A DNA stretch of 5,945 nt from CAYXDR01 sp046498185 (GTDB lineage Bacteria; Desulfobacterota; DSM-4660; Desulfatiglandales; Desulfatiglandaceae): NCBI GenBank assembly GCA_046498185.1, contig JAWOBE010000057.1, forward strand, positions 1 to 5,945. The letters run 5' to 3'. This document shows positions 4,563 to 5,945 of this stretch, one piece after another; positions within the stretch are counted from its first letter, which is position 1; every line of letters starts with the position of its first letter. Below the pieces are notes generated by a model. The model saw nothing but the letters and a program-made list of their open reading frames with translations. It made no database searches and was not told where the DNA came from. The position numbers and the translations under genes are program-made.

Positions 4563-4786
4563 CGGAATGCCGGTTGATCCCCTTAAAGGCGTCGCTCACA
4601 GGTTCCTTGCCAGGCAAGCCGCCAAGAACCGCGCGCTCCATCCACAGCGGAATTGGCCGCAAGGCCTGTGAGATCGTTTTTCAACCGCGATTATGCCGCC
4701 GCGCGGCATTCCAGATTCCAGATTCAAAATGGCGATTGTGCAGGCAACTCAGCCTTGCGGCTTCCAGGCTTTTGCATATTAAGTTT
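4563..4786. other. Intergenic block with short foldbacks, no gene
   Basis: I see no coding signal here on either strand. It holds GGTTC-CTTGC-CAG-GCAAG with a distal GAACC (4601-4630), the hairpin ATGCCGC-CGC-GCGGCAT (4693-4709), and a short direct repeat CCAGATT (4711-4717 and 4718-4724). None is followed by a U-tract. The last 30 or so bases resemble the left flanks of leader copies A and B. Confidence 0.55.
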
Positions 4787-4967
4787 CTCATCGGTGTCCC
4801 CTCGCCCCTCACCGATGAGTTTCCTTATCCTGTTCTTTTCGCTGTTCTTGGCGCTTTGGCGTCTTGGCGCGAGATCCAAATCCCTCACCTCTTTTATTGA
4901 CAAAACCGTCTCTCCCATGGATCCTTGCAAAGAAAGAAAATCACGCCGGAGACACGGAGGAAAAATA
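4787..4967 (+). repeat. Dispersed leader element, copy C, upstream of the cyclodeaminase
   Basis: This is the short form: CTCATCGGTG (4787-4796) and CACCGATGAG (4810-4819) enclose only 13 bases, so the two inner hairpins of copies A and B are missing. Then follow TTTCCTTATCC, a pyrimidine tract, GGCGTCTTGGCGCGAGATCC (4858-4877) and CTCTTTTATTGACAAAACC (4889-4907). The end aligns with copy B as far as the GGAGG before the start codon. Confidence 0.8.
4897..4925 (+). promoter_or_regulatory. Weak sigma-70-like promoter candidate, copy C
   Basis: TTGACA (4897-4902) is followed after 17 bases by GATCCT (4920-4925), a poor -10 with three of six matches. It is homologous to the candidate at 4245, so if either is real both should be. 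Confidence 0.25.
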
Positions 4968-5945
4968 ATGACAGAAAACAAAATTCTTTACCTATCAAAA
5001 GCTGATGTGGCCTCAACCGGCTTAGGAATGGCCGAGATCATCCATCTGGTCGAACAGGCCTTTGAAGAAAAGGGACATGGCCGCGTCGAAATGCCTCCCA
5101 AGCCCGGCATCCATCCCGGGGGCGGCGATAACTTCATCCATGCCATGCCAGCCTACATTCGCGCGCTCAACTCTGCAGGGGTCAAATGGGTCAGTGGCTT
5201 TCCGGGGAATGCGAAAAAGGGGCTTCCCTATATCACCGGGCTTCTTATCCTCAACGATCCTGAGACCGGCATACCGATATCCGTCATGGATTGCGAATGG
5301 ATCACCGCCATGCGCACAGGGGCGGCTTCTGCGGTTGCTGCGAAAAGGCTGGCAAGGGCTGATTCCGCCAGGCTGGGTATCCTCGGCTGCGGGGTGCAGG
5401 GCGCAACCAACACAGAAGCCTTGAATGTTCTTTTTCCCATCAGCGAAGTATTTGCCTACGATGTGCTCCCCCAGGCCGTGGATAAATTCAGTCAAACCAT
5501 AAAGGAGAAATTGGGGCTCAAGGTAACCCCTGTTCAAACTCCACGGGAAGCGGTAGCGGGCTGTGACCTGGTGGTCACCGCAGGCCCCATTTTAAAAAAG
5601 CCGCATAAAACGATCAAAGCCGGCTGGCTTGAAAAGGGTGCTTTTGCCTCGCTCGTCGATTTCGATTCCTACTGGGACCCGGCAGCCATGAAGGAAGTTG
5701 ATAAATTCTGCACCGATGATGTGAAACAATTTGAATACTACAAAAGTGTCGGTTACTTCCAGGATGTCCCACCAATCCACGCCGATCTGGGTGAATTAGT
5801 GGCAGGTTTGAAACCAGGCCGTGAATCACCGGATGAAAAAACCATAGCCTGCAACCTGGGCCTCGCCCTGGATGACATGGCCCTGGCCCCGACCATTTTC
5901 CGCCGGGCCGTAGAAATGGGAATAGGCACCTGGCTGCCATTGTAA
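4968..5945 (+). CDS. Ornithine cyclodeaminase/mu-crystallin family enzyme
   Basis: This complete 325-residue protein is of normal family length. ATG 4968 is chosen because GGAGG (4956-4960) lies seven bases upstream; the frame continues left only through repeat sequence. Family marks are MPAYIR (60-65), GVKWVSGFPGN (71-81, K73 matching the substrate-binding lysine), the MRTGAASAVAAKRLA block (115-129), the Rossmann loop GCGVQG (140-145), D165 ending the second strand (NAD-type ribose binding) and LVDFDSYWDP (229-238), where D231 or D233 would be the catalytic aspartate. Members convert ornithine to proline plus ammonia, or act as alanine, lysine or imine reductases or dehydrogenases; the substrate cannot be read from sequence. 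Cytoplasmic dimer by family. TAA ends exactly at the window edge, so downstream partners are unseen. Confidence 0.92.
   Translation: MTENKILYLSKADVASTGLGMAEIIHLVEQAFEEKGHGRVEMPPKPGIHPGGGDNFIHAMPAYIRALNSAGVKWVSGFPGNAKKGLPYITGLLILNDPETGIPISVMDCEWITAMRTGAASAVAAKRLARADSARLGILGCGVQGATNTEALNVLFPISEVFAYDVLPQAVDKFSQTIKEKLGLKVTPVQTPREAVAGCDLVVTAGPILKKPHKTIKAGWLEKGAFASLVDFDSYWDPAAMKEVDKFCTDDVKQFEYYKSVGYFQDVPPIHADLGELVAGLKPGRESPDEKTIACNLGLALDDMALAPTIFRRAVEMGIGTWLPL

Noticed and set aside
4653..4967. Upstream extension of the cyclodeaminase to 4653
   Set aside because: The added 105 residues are repeat translation, while family length and GGAGG fit ATG 4968.
5022..5940. Minus-strand and alternative-frame ORFs within the cyclodeaminase
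   Set aside because: They overlap a complete enzyme with intact motifs and show no family features.

Overview
The window looks like an accessory or intergenic-rich stretch of a free-living anaerobic bacterium. I lean towards Desulfobacterota (deltaproteobacteria) because of the AAA+ protein architecture, the ornithine cyclodeaminase-like enzyme and the style of GC-rich, folded dispersed repeats. This is inference, and nothing in the window fixes the taxon.

Layout, left to right: (1) 1-175 is a tandem array of short GC hairpins, running off the left edge. (2) 338-1141 is AT-richer by eye. It holds a possible gene remnant, a MNT/AbiEii-type nucleotidyltransferase (493-957) translationally overlapped by a 55-residue ORF (947-1114), and an integron attC-like foldback (1069-1140) where that ORF ends. 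(3) 1139-1375 (minus) is a small gene with a TTG start and a strong ribosome binding site. (4) 1416-2016 has no convincing gene; it is a mosaic of dispersed repeats: a REPIN-like inverted REP pair, a hexamer repeat, long foldbacks and a CTCATCGGTG/CACCGATGAG element. (5) 2017-3420 (minus) encodes a 467-residue AAA+ ATPase with an MshEN-like N-terminus. (6) 3421-4316 is a second repeat mosaic, with a MITE-like element flanked by a 10-bp direct repeat, two REP units around a 55-nt foldback, and a structured leader element. (7) 4317-4562 is a small three-cysteine protein. (8) 4563-4967 is a third repeat block whose 3' part resembles the leader of the preceding gene. (9) 4968-5945 is a complete ornithine cyclodeaminase/mu-crystallin family enzyme ending at the window edge.

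The genes do not form one operon or pathway. The nucleotidyltransferase and its overlapping small ORF form one transcription unit, possibly a toxin-antitoxin-like or defence module. The AAA+ gene, the Cys protein and the cyclodeaminase each stand alone, separated by repeats. The most distinctive property is the density of non-coding dispersed elements: at least five repeat families, several nested. One supplies near-homologous leaders, down to the Shine-Dalgarno, to two unrelated genes. The structured part of that family shows compensatory base changes between two copies.
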